From assembly GCA_052380005.1 (NCBI GenBank), contig JBQTCJ010000009.1: a stretch of 64,000 nucleotides of DNA. The stretch is one strand, 5' to 3'. Shown here one piece after another: positions 18,726 to 26,547 of this stretch (the first letter of the stretch is position 1; every line of letters starts with the position of its first letter). A program made the position numbers and the translations under genes. This stretch comes from Salinarimonas sp052380005 (lineage in GTDB: Bacteria > Pseudomonadota > Alphaproteobacteria > Rhizobiales > Beijerinckiaceae). The notes beneath the pieces are model-generated. The model worked only from the letters and a program-made list of their open reading frames with translations, was not told the DNA's origin and ran no database searches.

Positions 18726-20519
18726 ATGTCCCTCCGTACCGAACGTCGCGGCGACCCGCTGCGCGACATCGTCCGTTTCGTCGGCGCGCACTGGCGTCGT
18801 CGGCTTCCCGCCACGCTCGTCATCGTCGGCGGCATGATCCTCTCGACGCTCGCCGAGATCGCCGTCCCCTATTTCGCCGGGCGGATGATCGACGCCGTCG
18901 CGCTGGGCGCCCAGGCGCCCGGAGCGGGCCGCGCGGCGCTGATTGCGCTGATCGCCACCGTGGCGCTCGGCATCGTGTCGGTCGCCTTCCGCCACAAGGC
19001 CTTCCGTGGCCTCGAGCGGCTCACGATCTTCGTCATGAGCGACGTCGCCCGCGAGAGCTTCGCGCGCGTCCAGCGCTTCTCGTCGGACTGGCACGCGAGC
19101 AACTTCGCGGGCTCGACCGTGCGCAAGATCACCCGCGGCATCTGGGCGATCGACACGTTCAGCGACACCGTGCTCGTCGCACTGCTCCCGTCGGCGGTGG
19201 TGCTGGTGGGCACGATCCTGCTCATGAGCGTGCACTGGCCGGTCATGGGCGCGGTGGTGCTCGTGGGCGCGATCGCCTACGTCGGCACGGTGGCGCTCAT
19301 GTCGAGCCGCTGGGTCGCGCCGCGTGCCCGGCTCGCCAACGCGCAGGACACCCGCATGGGCGGGCTCCTCGCGGATGCGATCGGCTGCAACGCCGTCGTC
19401 AAGGCCTTCGGCGCCGAGGACCGCGAGGACGTCCGGCTGGAGCGGCTTCTCGACAAGTGGCGCGCGCGCACCCGCGGCGCCTGGATGCGCTACTCGACCA
19501 CCTGGAGCACGCAGCTCGCGATCCTCGTCGTGCTGCGCGCGGCGGTGCTCGGCATCGCGCTGTGGCTGTGGTGGCGCGGGCAGGCCACCGCCGGCGACAT
19601 CGCCTACGTGCTCACCGCCTTCCTGGTCGTGAACGGGTACCTGCGCGAGGTCGGCATGCACCTCAACAACTTGCGCCAGTCGGTGAACGAGATGGAGGAG
19701 CTCGTCGCCATCATGCAGGCGCCGCTCGGCGTCGTCGATCGGCCGGACGCGGGGCCGATCGCGATCTCCCGCGGCGAGATCGCCTTCGAGCGCGTGACCT
19801 TCCACTACAAGGGGCACGACACGCCGCTCTTCCGCGACCTCTCGGTGCGCATCGCGCCGGGCGAGCGGGTGGGGCTCGTCGGGCGCTCGGGCTCGGGGAA
19901 GTCGACCTTCGTCAAGCTGATCCAGCGCCTGCACGACATCGAGTCCGGCCGCGTCGCCATCGACGGGCAGGACGTGGCGGCGGCGACGCAAGGCTCCCTG
20001 CGCGGGCAGATCGCCATCGTCCCGCAGGAGCCGATCCTGTTCCACCGCTCGCTGGCGGAGAACATCGCCTACGCCCGCCCGGGCGCGCGGCTCGACGAGA
20101 TCGAGGCCGCGGCGCGGCTCGCCAACGCCCACGACTTCATCTCCCGCCTGCCGAAGGGCTACGAGACCCATGTCGGTGAGCGGGGTGTGAAGCTCTCGGG
20201 CGGCGAGCGCCAGCGCGTGGCGCTCGCCCGCGCCTTCCTGGCGGACGCGCCGATCCTGATCCTGGACGAGGCGACCTCGAGCCTGGATTCGGAGAGCGAG
20301 CGGCTCATCCAGGAGGCGATGGAGCGGCTGATGAAGGGACGCACCGCGATCGTCATCGCCCACCGGCTCTCGACCGTGCGCACGCTCGACCGCATCCTCG
20401 TGTTCGACCGCGGGCGCATCGTCGAGGAGGGGCCGCACGGCGCGCTGCTCGTCGTGCCGGACGGGGCGTATCGCCGGCTGTTCGAGGCGCAGGCCGAGGA
20501 CATGACACGGGCGGCGTGA
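18726..20519 (+). CDS. ABC transporter, fused permease/ATPase (exporter type)
   Basis: A 597-residue half-transporter: six transmembrane helices in about residues 25-325, then an ATPase domain with Walker A GRSGSGKST near residue 383, the Q-loop PQEPILF, the signature LSGGERQR and Walker B ILILDEATSS. It would work as a homodimer, exporting a lipid, peptide or drug-like substrate. The start is fixed because the only other nearby ATG (18718) is out of frame. Upstream are a leader ORF and hairpins, suggesting regulation at translation or attenuation. The substrate is unknown. Confidence 0.92.
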   Translation: MSLRTERRGDPLRDIVRFVGAHWRRRLPATLVIVGGMILSTLAEIAVPYFAGRMIDAVALGAQAPGAGRAALIALIATVALGIVSVAFRHKAFRGLERLTIFVMSDVARESFARVQRFSSDWHASNFAGSTVRKITRGIWAIDTFSDTVLVALLPSAVVLVGTILLMSVHWPVMGAVVLVGAIAYVGTVALMSSRWVAPRARLANAQDTRMGGLLADAIGCNAVVKAFGAEDREDVRLERLLDKWRARTRGAWMRYSTTWSTQLAILVVLRAAVLGIALWLWWRGQATAGDIAYVLTAFLVVNGYLREVGMHLNNLRQSVNEMEELVAIMQAPLGVVDRPDAGPIAISRGEIAFERVTFHYKGHDTPLFRDLSVRIAPGERVGLVGRSGSGKSTFVKLIQRLHDIESGRVAIDGQDVAAATQGSLRGQIAIVPQEPILFHRSLAENIAYARPGARLDEIEAAARLANAHDFISRLPKGYETHVGERGVKLSGGERQRVALARAFLADAPILILDEATSSLDSESERLIQEAMERLMKGRTAIVIAHRLSTVRTLDRILVFDRGRIVEEGPHGALLVVPDGAYRRLFEAQAEDMTRAA

Positions 20520-20558
20520 CTCGTGACGTTCGAACACGTGGAGGCGAGGAGAGCTGGT

Positions 20559-20951
20559 ATGGGTGTGGAACTGCTGTACCATGTGGGAGTGCTGGCGGTG
20601 GGGTTCTTCGGTATCGCCTACCTGTCGGCGTTCGTGAGTATCGATCGCCCCAGCAGCGGCTCGTCGACGACCAGGGCTCGAAGCTCATGGGTCGTCGGGC
20701 TCATCGCCGCGTCGTGCGCGACGTCGACGATCGTTCTTCCGATGATCCTGGCGCGCATTCTCGGCTCGGATCCAATCTCCGCATTCCTGCCATTCATCCT
20801 GGTATTCTGCGCGGGATGGCTCGTCGTCAGGCGGTGGGAGCGCCGCTCCGGTCCGGCGCCGGCCTGGGTCGGGCACACGGCCGTGCTTTCCGCGCTCGCC
20901 TTGCTGAACGGCCTCATCACCTTCGCGGCGTCGGCGGCGTTGGGATCGTGA
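20559..20951 (+). CDS. Small multi-pass membrane protein, unknown
   Basis: A 130-residue hydrophobic protein with about four predicted helices (near residues 5-24, 42-61, 66-84 and 102-126). I placed the start at ATG 20559, preceded by AGGAGAG, rather than the in-frame GTG at 20523 with no clear ribosome-binding site. It is 39 bases downstream of the ABC exporter on the same strand and could be co-transcribed. The codon use is a little less GC-biased than its neighbours. I do not recognise a family. Confidence 0.6.
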   Translation: MGVELLYHVGVLAVGFFGIAYLSAFVSIDRPSSGSSTTRARSSWVVGLIAASCATSTIVLPMILARILGSDPISAFLPFILVFCAGWLVVRRWERRSGPAPAWVGHTAVLSALALLNGLITFAASAALGS

Positions 20952-20964
20952 ACCGATCGATGGG

Positions 20965-20993
20965 TTTACACCCTCGCCACGATCCTTGTATCA
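20965..20993 (+). promoter_or_regulatory. Candidate prfB promoter
   Basis: TTTACA (20965-20970), 17 bases, then GTATCA (20988-20993). This AT-richer patch lies between the small membrane gene and prfB. Transcription would start at about 21000, where the hairpin at 20999 begins. Confidence 0.35.
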
Positions 20994-20998
20994 CCTGC

Positions 20999-21024
20999 GG
21001 GCGCGGCCTGAAGGGGCCGCGCCC
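20999..21024 (+). terminator. Hairpin terminator between membrane gene and prfB
   Basis: GGGCGCGGCC pairs perfectly with GGCCGCGCCC around a six-base loop, followed by TCGTTTCT. It is a plausible intrinsic terminator for the upstream genes. If the promoter at 20965 is real it could instead be a 5' structure of the prfB mRNA. Confidence 0.55.
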
Positions 21025-21060
21025 TCGTTTCTACACCGCAACAGGACGAGCTTCGAGCCC

Positions 21061-22189
21061 ATGCGCGCCGAGATCGAACAGCTGGTCGAGACCGCCAAGC
21101 AGTCCATAGGGCTGCTGAGGAGGCATCTTTGACTGGGATACCGCACAACGCCGTCTCGCGGAGCTGAACGCCGCGTCCGAGAACCCCGAGCTCTGGAACG
21201 ACCCGGAGGCCGCGCAGAAGCTGATGCGCGAGCGCACCTCGCTCGAGGATTCGATCTCCGCCATCACCCGCCTCGAGCAGGAGCTCGACGACGCGATCAC
21301 GCTCATCGAGCTCGGCGACGCCGAGGACGACGAGGCGACCGTCCAGGAGGGCGAGGCCGCCATCCGCGGCATCGAGGCGGAGGCGCAGCGCCGGCAGGTC
21401 GAGAGCCTGCTCTCGGGCGAGGCGGACGCCAACGACACCTACCTCGAGGTCCATTCCGGCGCCGGCGGCACCGAGAGCCAGGACTGGGCCCAGATGCTCC
21501 AGCGCATGTACATGCGCTGGGCCGACAAGCACGGCTTCAAGGTCGAGGTGATGGAGCTCTCCGAGGGCGAGGAGGCCGGCATCAAGGGCGCGACCGTGAT
21601 GATCAAGGGCCACAACGCCTACGGCTGGCTCAAGACCGAATCGGGCGTGCACCGGCTCGTGCGCATCTCGCCCTACGATTCGGCGGCGCGGCGGCACACG
21701 TCCTTCGCGTCGGTCTGGGTGTACCCGGTCGTCGACGACCGCATCGACATCCAGGTCAACGAGAGCGAGTGCCGCATCGACACGTATCGCGCCTCCGGCG
21801 CCGGCGGCCAGCACATCAACACGACCGACTCGGCCGTGCGCATCACCCACCTCCCCACCGGCATCGTGGTGGCCTGCCAGCAGGAGCGCTCGCAGCACAA
21901 GAACCGCGCCAAGGCCTGGGACATGCTGCGCGCGCGCCTCTACGAGGCCGAGCTGAAGAAGCGCGAGGAGAAGGCCAACGCCGAGACCGCGTCGAAGTCG
22001 GACATCGGCTGGGGCCACCAGATCCGCTCCTACGTGCTCCAGCCCTACCAGCTGGTGAAGGACCTGCGCACCGGCACCCAGTCGACGAGCCCCGACGACG
22101 TGCTCGACGGCGACCTCGATCCGTTCATGGAGGCGGCACTCGCGCAGCGGGTGTACGGCACGACGGCGGACGTCGAGGACGTGGATTGA
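21061..22189 (+). CDS. prfB: Peptide chain release factor 2 (programmed +1 frameshift)
   Basis: RF2 releases finished proteins at UGA and UAA codons. The gene has two frames: codons 1-23 from ATG 21061 end at an in-frame TGA (21130-21132), and reading resumes one base later at GAC (21131) to give about 375 residues in total. The catalytic GGQ lies in SGAGGQHINTTDSAVR, and the stop-codon recognition loop reads SPYDSAARRHTSF, where enterobacterial RF2 has SPF. The frameshift site gives autoregulation: low RF2 slows reading of the TGA and favours the shift. A gene finder without recoding would call only the second part, from about 21224. Confidence 0.95.
21118..21133 (+). promoter_or_regulatory. 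RF2 programmed frameshift signal
   Basis: An internal Shine-Dalgarno-like AGGAGG (21118-21123) stands three bases (CAT) before CTT-TGA-C (21127-21133). This is the same arrangement as the classical prfB recoding site. Confidence 0.93.
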
Positions 22190-22198
22190 CGGGGAAGG

Positions 22199-22221
22199 GG
22201 CGACGCCCGTTTCGCGTCGCC
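22199..22221 (+). terminator. Hairpin after prfB
   Basis: GGCGACGC (22199-22206) pairs with GCGTCGCC (22214-22221) around CCGTTTC. It lies between the convergent prfB and hemerythrin genes and is a probable terminator, although the T-run is poor. Confidence 0.5.
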
Positions 22222-22222
22222 T

Positions 22223-22260
22223 CCCCAGTCCCTCACATCCCCAGTCCCTCACATCCCCAG
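22223..22260. repeat. 16-bp tandem repeat spanning hemerythrin gene end
   Basis: The unit CCCCAGTCCCTCACAT occurs twice (22223-22238 and 22239-22254), followed by a partial third copy (CCCCAG). The hemerythrin stop codon at 22249-22251 lies in the second unit, so the duplication copied the Gly-Met-stop coding end downstream of the gene. Confidence 0.8.
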
Positions 22261-22833
22261 CCCGCCCTCCGTCCGGTCGAGAATCATCGGGATGATCAGG
22301 TCCTCCTCGTCGTCGAGGTGGCGCAGCAGGCCGGCGAGCAGGCGGTCCGCCTGGTCGGCGTAGGCGTCCGCCGAACGGCGCAGGGCGTCCTGGTCGGTCT
22401 CGGGCTCGAGAAGGAGGGCGCGGGCGCGCTCGGCGGTGACCTCGAGCGCGTGGTGGATCGCCTCGTGGTCGCCCTCCAGCACGTCGAAGCCGCGCACGAG
22501 CCGCGCGTCGGCGGCGCGGAACAGCGGGAAGTAGGCGTGATCCTCGATCTGGTGGTGCCCCTCCAGCTCGCCGAGAAAGAGCCGCAGCCGCGGCGCGAAC
22601 CACCCCCGGAACGGCCCCGCCGCCACCTCGCCCTCGCGCAGCGCCGTCGTCGCGCCCTGGAGCGCGCCGCCCAGCTCGCGGAACATGTCGTGCTTGGCGA
22701 TCCAGAACCGCGCGGTGGCGCCGAGATTCGGATGCGCCGGCCAGACCTCCCGCGGGTAGCGGTCGAGCAGCACGCGCAGGTCGGCGGGCCAGCCGAGGCG
22801 GGTGTCGAGGGAGAGGGGGGTGTGCTCGGTCAT
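22249..22833 (-). CDS. Hemerythrin HHE cation-binding domain protein
   Basis: A 194-residue four-helix protein with the HHE pattern: His in WIAKHDMF near residue 48, HHQIEDH near residue 92, HEAIHH near residue 126 and HLDDEED near residue 178. These would bind a di-iron centre for oxygen, nitric oxide or iron sensing. It is convergent with prfB and ends inside a tandem repeat. It is monocistronic as far as can be seen. The function is undetermined. Confidence 0.85.
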   Translation of the reverse strand: MTEHTPLSLDTRLGWPADLRVLLDRYPREVWPAHPNLGATARFWIAKHDMFRELGGALQGATTALREGEVAAGPFRGWFAPRLRLFLGELEGHHQIEDHAYFPLFRAADARLVRGFDVLEGDHEAIHHALEVTAERARALLLEPETDQDALRRSADAYADQADRLLAGLLRHLDDEEDLIIPMILDRTEGGLGM

Positions 22834-22979
22834 GCGTGCTCCGGCGACGTTCTCCTCGACGTAGCAAGCACCCGTGCCCGATGAAAGGCCCGGCGGGGGC
22901 GTGCAGGGATCGTCTTGCCTGGGCGCAAGACGGCGTCGCCTCGCACGCGGGCGGCCGTGATCGCCCCGTTCCGGTCGCA

Positions 22980-23468
22980 TCACTCCCCGACGGCCGGCAC
23001 GAACTCGCGCAGCCCGACCGACATATCGACGAGGCTCGGGAGGGCCGTGCCCCAGGCCAGCGCCGAGACGATGACGGCGCCGATGATCAGCGGCGCGAGG
23101 ATCGCCGTCATCAGCGCGATGGCGAGCTGCCGCCACCAGCCGCTCGCGGCGCGGACCTGCCGGATGATCTGGGACTGGAGAATCCGGTCTCGCAGCCCGT
23201 CCATCTCCGTCTTGAGATAGCTTCGTGCCGCATCGTCGAAATACGTCGCGGCCTCGTCGAGGAGCTTCTTGAAGCGGACCTCCGGCAGATCGGCGACCCA
23301 GTCGTCGATCTCGCTCTGCGTCGGCGCTCGCCCCGCTCGAGCGCGAAAGAGGTCGATCCAGTGCTTCCGTTCTTCCGCGAAGACGGCGTAGGCGATCATC
23401 GTCACGGCCCGCGCGGAATCGGCTCGCGCGAGCAGGTGCTCGTAGACCTCGCGCTCGCTAGCGGGCAT
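22980..23468 (-). CDS. Unknown protein with C-terminal membrane helix
   Basis: A 162-residue protein that I do not recognise. Residues 1-105 are charged and helical (REVYEHLLARADSAR, EERKHWIDLFRARAGRAP), followed by a hydrophobic helix at about residues 112-140 and a short polar tail. The arrangement suggests a cytosolic helical domain anchored to the membrane. Its start overlaps the end of the upstream gene by 11 bases, so the pair is likely co-expressed. Confidence 0.6.
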   Translation of the reverse strand: MPASEREVYEHLLARADSARAVTMIAYAVFAEERKHWIDLFRARAGRAPTQSEIDDWVADLPEVRFKKLLDEAATYFDDAARSYLKTEMDGLRDRILQSQIIRQVRAASGWWRQLAIALMTAILAPLIIGAVIVSALAWGTALPSLVDMSVGLREFVPAVGE

Positions 23469-23685
23469 GGCCGTCGAGCTTGAAGAGGTGGTGACGATCG
23501 TTGGCGTCGCGAAGAGCGGCTTCGACGCGCTGGATCAGCGCGTCCTTGCGTTCCCGATGAAGGTCACGCCCTGCGGCGACGTTCGCGCGGATCGCTGCCG
23601 AGGGGCGTGGCGGCCCGACGTCGGTCTCGCCGCCGGTCTCGCCGCCGGAGGAGCGCATCACGCGGTGAACGAGAGGCAACATCAT
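23458..23685 (-). CDS. Small unknown protein, first of a two-gene unit
   Basis: A 75-residue protein starting at tandem ATG codons (23685 and 23682) with AGGAG upstream. The N-terminal 35 residues are Gly/Thr/Pro-rich and look disordered; the C-terminal half (HRERKDALIQRVEAALRDAN) is a probable amphipathic helix. It overlaps the next gene by 11 bases. I prefer this strand over the opposite-strand ORF at 23467-23736 because of the ribosome-binding site and the coupling. No family is recognised. Confidence 0.5.
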   Translation of the reverse strand: MMLPLVHRVMRSSGGETGGETDVGPPRPSAAIRANVAAGRDLHRERKDALIQRVEAALRDANDRHHLFKLDGHAR

Positions 23686-23750
23686 TCCTGCTCCTGTCGA
23701 CGTCGAAATCAGACTGACATGCGCGCCGGTTGGTAGCAAGCGAATTAATG

Positions 23751-23872
23751 CAATCCCGCGCCCACCTTCACGCCCCATCCCAACCCCGTCTCCCCACCCC
23801 TTCGCCTTCCCCCGCCGCCCGCGCCCCCCTAGGCTCCGGCACCACACCCATCCCCCGCCCGGAGCCCGCCCG
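23751..23872 (+). promoter_or_regulatory. C-rich, G-poor leader before tartrate dehydratase-like gene
   Basis: About 120 bases immediately upstream of the ATG at 23875 are strikingly rich in C and poor in G (runs such as CCCCACCCC and CCCCCGCCGCCCG). If transcribed, this would be an unstructured C-rich RNA, the kind of sequence Rho binds. There is no good Shine-Dalgarno sequence at the end of it. I see no gene in it. Confidence 0.35.
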
Positions 23873-23874
23873 AC

Positions 23875-25044
23875 ATGAAGATCACCGCCATCCGCGACGT
23901 CGTCGCGCCGATCAAGTCGCAGATCGCCAACGCCTACATCGACTTCTCGCTGATGACGGCCTCGGTTGTGGCGATCGAGACGGATCTCGTCGTGGAGGGG
24001 CGGCGCGTCGTCGGCTACGGGTTCAACTCGAACGGTCGCTATGCGCCGCAGGGGCTCCTGCGCGAGCGCTTCATCCCGCGCCTGCGCGAGGCCGCGCCCG
24101 ACGCCTACCAGGGGGCGGACGGGTTCATCGACCCGCACAAGGCCTGGGGCCTGATGATGAAGAACGAGAAGCCCGGCGGGCACGGGGAGCGCTCGGTGGC
24201 GGTGGGCGTGCTCGACATGGCGCTCTGGGATGCGCTGGCGAAGGCGCATCGCGTGCCGCTCTGGCGGCTCCTCGCGGACCGCTACAATGGCGGGCGCGCC
24301 GACGAGACCGCCTGGGTCTACGCCGCGGGCGGCTACTACCATCCCGGCAAGGGGCTCGACGCGCTGCGCGACGAGATGCGCTCGTATCTCGACCGGGGCT
24401 ATTCCACCGTGAAGATGAAGGTCGGTCTCGTGCCGCTCGCGGAGGACCTCGCCCGCATCGAGGCCGTGCTCGACGTGCTCGGCGGGGACGGGTCGCGGCT
24501 GTGCGTGGACGTCAACGGCCGCTTCTCGCTCGAGGAGGCGATCCGCTTCGGCCACGCGATCGCACCCTACGGCCTGCGCTGGTACGAGGAGCCGCTCGAT
24601 CCGCTCGACTACCTCGAGCACGCCGCGCTCGCCACGCTCTACGCGCCGACCTTGGCGACGGGCGAGAACCTGTTCTCGCACCAGGACGCGCGCAACCTCA
24701 TCCGCCACGGGGGCTTGAGGCCTGATCGCGACATCCTGCAGTTCGACCCGGCGCTCTCCTACGGGCTCGTGGAATACCTGCGCACCCTCGACGTGCTCGC
24801 CGCCCACGGCTGGTCGCGCCGGCGCTGCGTGCCCCATGGCGGGCATCAGTTCGCGCTGAATATCGCGGTGGGGCTCGGGCTCGGCGGCAACGAGAGCTAT
24901 CCGGACGTGTTCGCCCCCTTCGGCGGCTTCGCCGATGGCACGCCCGTCGCCGACGGCCGCATCGCGATGCCGGAGGTGCCGGGCGTCGGGTTCGAGGCGA
25001 AGAGCGCGCTGTGGGACGTGATGCGGCCGCTGGGGGAGGGGTAA
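23875..25044 (+). CDS. Enolase-superfamily dehydratase, D-tartrate dehydratase-like
   Basis: A 389-residue acid-sugar dehydratase of the mandelate racemase/enolase superfamily, closest in appearance to D(-)-tartrate dehydratase, which converts tartrate to oxaloacetate. Catalytic elements are Lys182 in VKMKVG, metal ligands Asp212 (VDVNGR), Glu238 (YEEPLD) and Glu264 (ATGENLF), and His321 in CVPHGGHQ as general acid/base. The length matches the tartrate enzyme. A palindrome that may be an operator or terminator follows directly. The exact substrate would need testing. Confidence 0.85.
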   Translation: MKITAIRDVVAPIKSQIANAYIDFSLMTASVVAIETDLVVEGRRVVGYGFNSNGRYAPQGLLRERFIPRLREAAPDAYQGADGFIDPHKAWGLMMKNEKPGGHGERSVAVGVLDMALWDALAKAHRVPLWRLLADRYNGGRADETAWVYAAGGYYHPGKGLDALRDEMRSYLDRGYSTVKMKVGLVPLAEDLARIEAVLDVLGGDGSRLCVDVNGRFSLEEAIRFGHAIAPYGLRWYEEPLDPLDYLEHAALATLYAPTLATGENLFSHQDARNLIRHGGLRPDRDILQFDPALSYGLVEYLRTLDVLAAHGWSRRRCVPHGGHQFALNIAVGLGLGGNESYPDVFAPFGGFADGTPVADGRIAMPEVPGVGFEAKSALWDVMRPLGEG

Positions 25045-25094
25045 AATCCGATCGTGTGAGTGAAATTATACAAAACACGTTCGTGATCGGATTT
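25044..25094. promoter_or_regulatory. Inverted repeat with AT-rich centre between dehydratase and ATP-grasp genes
   Basis: AAATCCGATC (25044-25053) and GATCGGATTT (25085-25094) are perfect inverted copies flanking an AT-rich core that includes GAAATTATACAAAACAC. The core is unlike the surrounding GC-rich DNA. It could be a regulator binding site over the ATP-grasp promoter or the dehydratase terminator. Inner bases GTGT and ACAC also pair. Confidence 0.5.
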
Positions 25095-25150
25095 ACTCTT
25101 CAATTCCGGCCGTGTGCGCGTTATCTCCTGCCGGCCACAGGAGAGACGCC

Positions 25151-26131
25151 ATGCCCGCCGCCCGCACCCCGAAGGTTCACGTCATCCACGAGAACGACGC
25201 CTGGGTCGTGCCCCTGCGCGCGGCCTTCGCGGAGCTGGGCACGCCCTACGAGGAGTGGTTCCTCGATCGCGGCGTGCTCGACCTGCGAGAGGCCCCGCCG
25301 GAGGGCGTGTTCTACAACCGCATGAGCGCCTCGTCGCACACCCGCGGCCATCGTTACGCGCCGGAATACACCGCCGCCGTGCTCGCCTGGCTCGAGCGCC
25401 ACGGACGCACGGTGGTGAACGACAGCCGCGCGCTGCGGATGGAGGTGTCCAAGGTCGCGCAGTACGAGGCGCTCGCCGCCCACGGCGTCGCGACGCCGGA
25501 CACGCTCGCCGTCGTCGGTCGCCAGGGCATCGCGGAGGCCGCCGAGCGGCTCGGCTTCCCCCTGATCCTCAAGCACAACCGCGGCGGGAAGGGGCTCGGC
25601 GTGCGACTCTTCCTGTCGGCGCCGGCGCTCGCGGAGCACCTCGCCTCGGAGGATTTCGAGGAGCCGCTCGACGGGATCACGCTCGTGCAGCGCTACGTGA
25701 AGGCGCCCGAGCCCTTCGTCACCCGCCTCGAGTTCGTCGGCGGGCGCTTCCTCTACGCGGTGCGGGTCGACACGTCCGAGGGCTTCGAGCTCTGCCCGGC
25801 CGACGCCTGCACGGTGGAGGCCGCCCGCGAGGCGGCGGCGATCGGGGACGCGGCCTGCCCGGCGGTGGCGCCGGCGGACAAGTTCACCGTCGTGCCGGGC
25901 TACGAGAACCCGGACATCCCCGCGCTCGAGCGGATGCTGGCGGAGAACGGCATCGGCGTCGCCGGCATCGAGGTGATCGAGGACGCGGAGGGCCGGCGCT
26001 TCGCCTACGACGTGAACACGAACACGAACTACAATCCCCAGGCGGAGGCGAAAGCCGGCGTCTCCGGCATGCGCGCCATCGCCCGGCACCTCGACGGGCT
26101 GCTCGCGGGCCTGCGCCGCGCGGCGGCCTGA
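25151..26131 (+). CDS. ATP-grasp (RimK-like) ligase
   Basis: A 326-residue ATP-grasp protein resembling RimK-type carboxylate-amine ligases. The nucleotide-binding segment PLILKHNRGGKGLGV lies near residue 140, and the metal-binding end FAYDVNTNTNYNPQAE lies near residue 286, with Asp and Asn ligands. The N-terminal 90 residues form a pre-grasp domain (VFYNRMSASSHTRG). The ATG at 25151 has AGGAGAG upstream. An ATP-grasp enzyme is expected in the Ter-type operon, but this one is 20 kb away and of a different appearance, so I do not link them. The substrate is unknown. Confidence 0.85.
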   Translation: MPAARTPKVHVIHENDAWVVPLRAAFAELGTPYEEWFLDRGVLDLREAPPEGVFYNRMSASSHTRGHRYAPEYTAAVLAWLERHGRTVVNDSRALRMEVSKVAQYEALAAHGVATPDTLAVVGRQGIAEAAERLGFPLILKHNRGGKGLGVRLFLSAPALAEHLASEDFEEPLDGITLVQRYVKAPEPFVTRLEFVGGRFLYAVRVDTSEGFELCPADACTVEAAREAAAIGDAACPAVAPADKFTVVPGYENPDIPALERMLAENGIGVAGIEVIEDAEGRRFAYDVNTNTNYNPQAEAKAGVSGMRAIARHLDGLLAGLRRAAA

Positions 26132-26151
26132 GGCGGCCGCCGGGCTTGCGC

Positions 26152-26547
26152 TCAGCGGTAGCGGCCGTGCCGCTGGAGGACCTCGATCTGGTAGCCGTCG
26201 GGGTCCGCCACGAAGAAGAAGCGCGCCATCAGCGCGCCCTCGCGCTCGAAGGCCACGATCCTGCGCGGCGCGAGGCCGAGCGCCTCGAAGCGGGCGTGCT
26301 CGGCGTCGAGATCGTCCACCGCGAACGCCACGTGGCCGTAGCCGTCGCCCAGCGCGTAGGGCTCCGTGCGCCCGTGGTTGATGGTCAGCTCGAGCTCGAA
26401 GTCGGCCTCGTCGTTGCGCAGGTAGACGAGCGTGAAGCCGTCGAAGACGAAGCGGTCCGCGACCGCGAGCCCGAAGGCACGGGCGTAGAACTCCACCGAG
26501 CGCGCCTCGTCCAGCACGCGGATCATCGCGTGTATCGCCTTCGCCAT
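26152..26547 (-). CDS. VOC family (glyoxalase-like) protein
   Basis: A 131-residue vicinal-oxygen-chelate protein similar to lactoylglutathione lyase. The two beta-alpha-beta-beta-beta repeats are visible: RVLDEARSVEFYARAFGL then HVAFAVDDLDAEHARFEALG. Candidate metal ligands are His in MIRV-region position 6 (AIHAMIRV), Glu in ELELTINHG, His in GHVAFAV and Glu in YQIEVLQ. It could be glyoxalase I or a related thiol or dioxygenase enzyme. It converges on the ATP-grasp gene and has a short leader. Confidence 0.82.
   Translation of the reverse strand: MAKAIHAMIRVLDEARSVEFYARAFGLAVADRFVFDGFTLVYLRNDEADFELELTINHGRTEPYALGDGYGHVAFAVDDLDAEHARFEALGLAPRRIVAFEREGALMARFFFVADPDGYQIEVLQRHGRYR

Noticed and set aside
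18390..20582. Minus-strand ORF of 730 codons
   Set aside because: It is antisense to the ABC exporter and has Arg/His/Asp-rich composition typical of shadow frames.
23467..23736. Plus-strand ORF opposite the small gene at 23458
   Set aside because: No ribosome-binding site and no family; the minus-strand frame has both a ribosome-binding site and overlap with its neighbour.
25151..26131. Treating this ATP-grasp gene as the missing member of the Ter-type operon
   Set aside because: It is 20 kb away, behind its own regulatory region, and looks RimK-like rather than like the Ter-associated ATP-grasp proteins.
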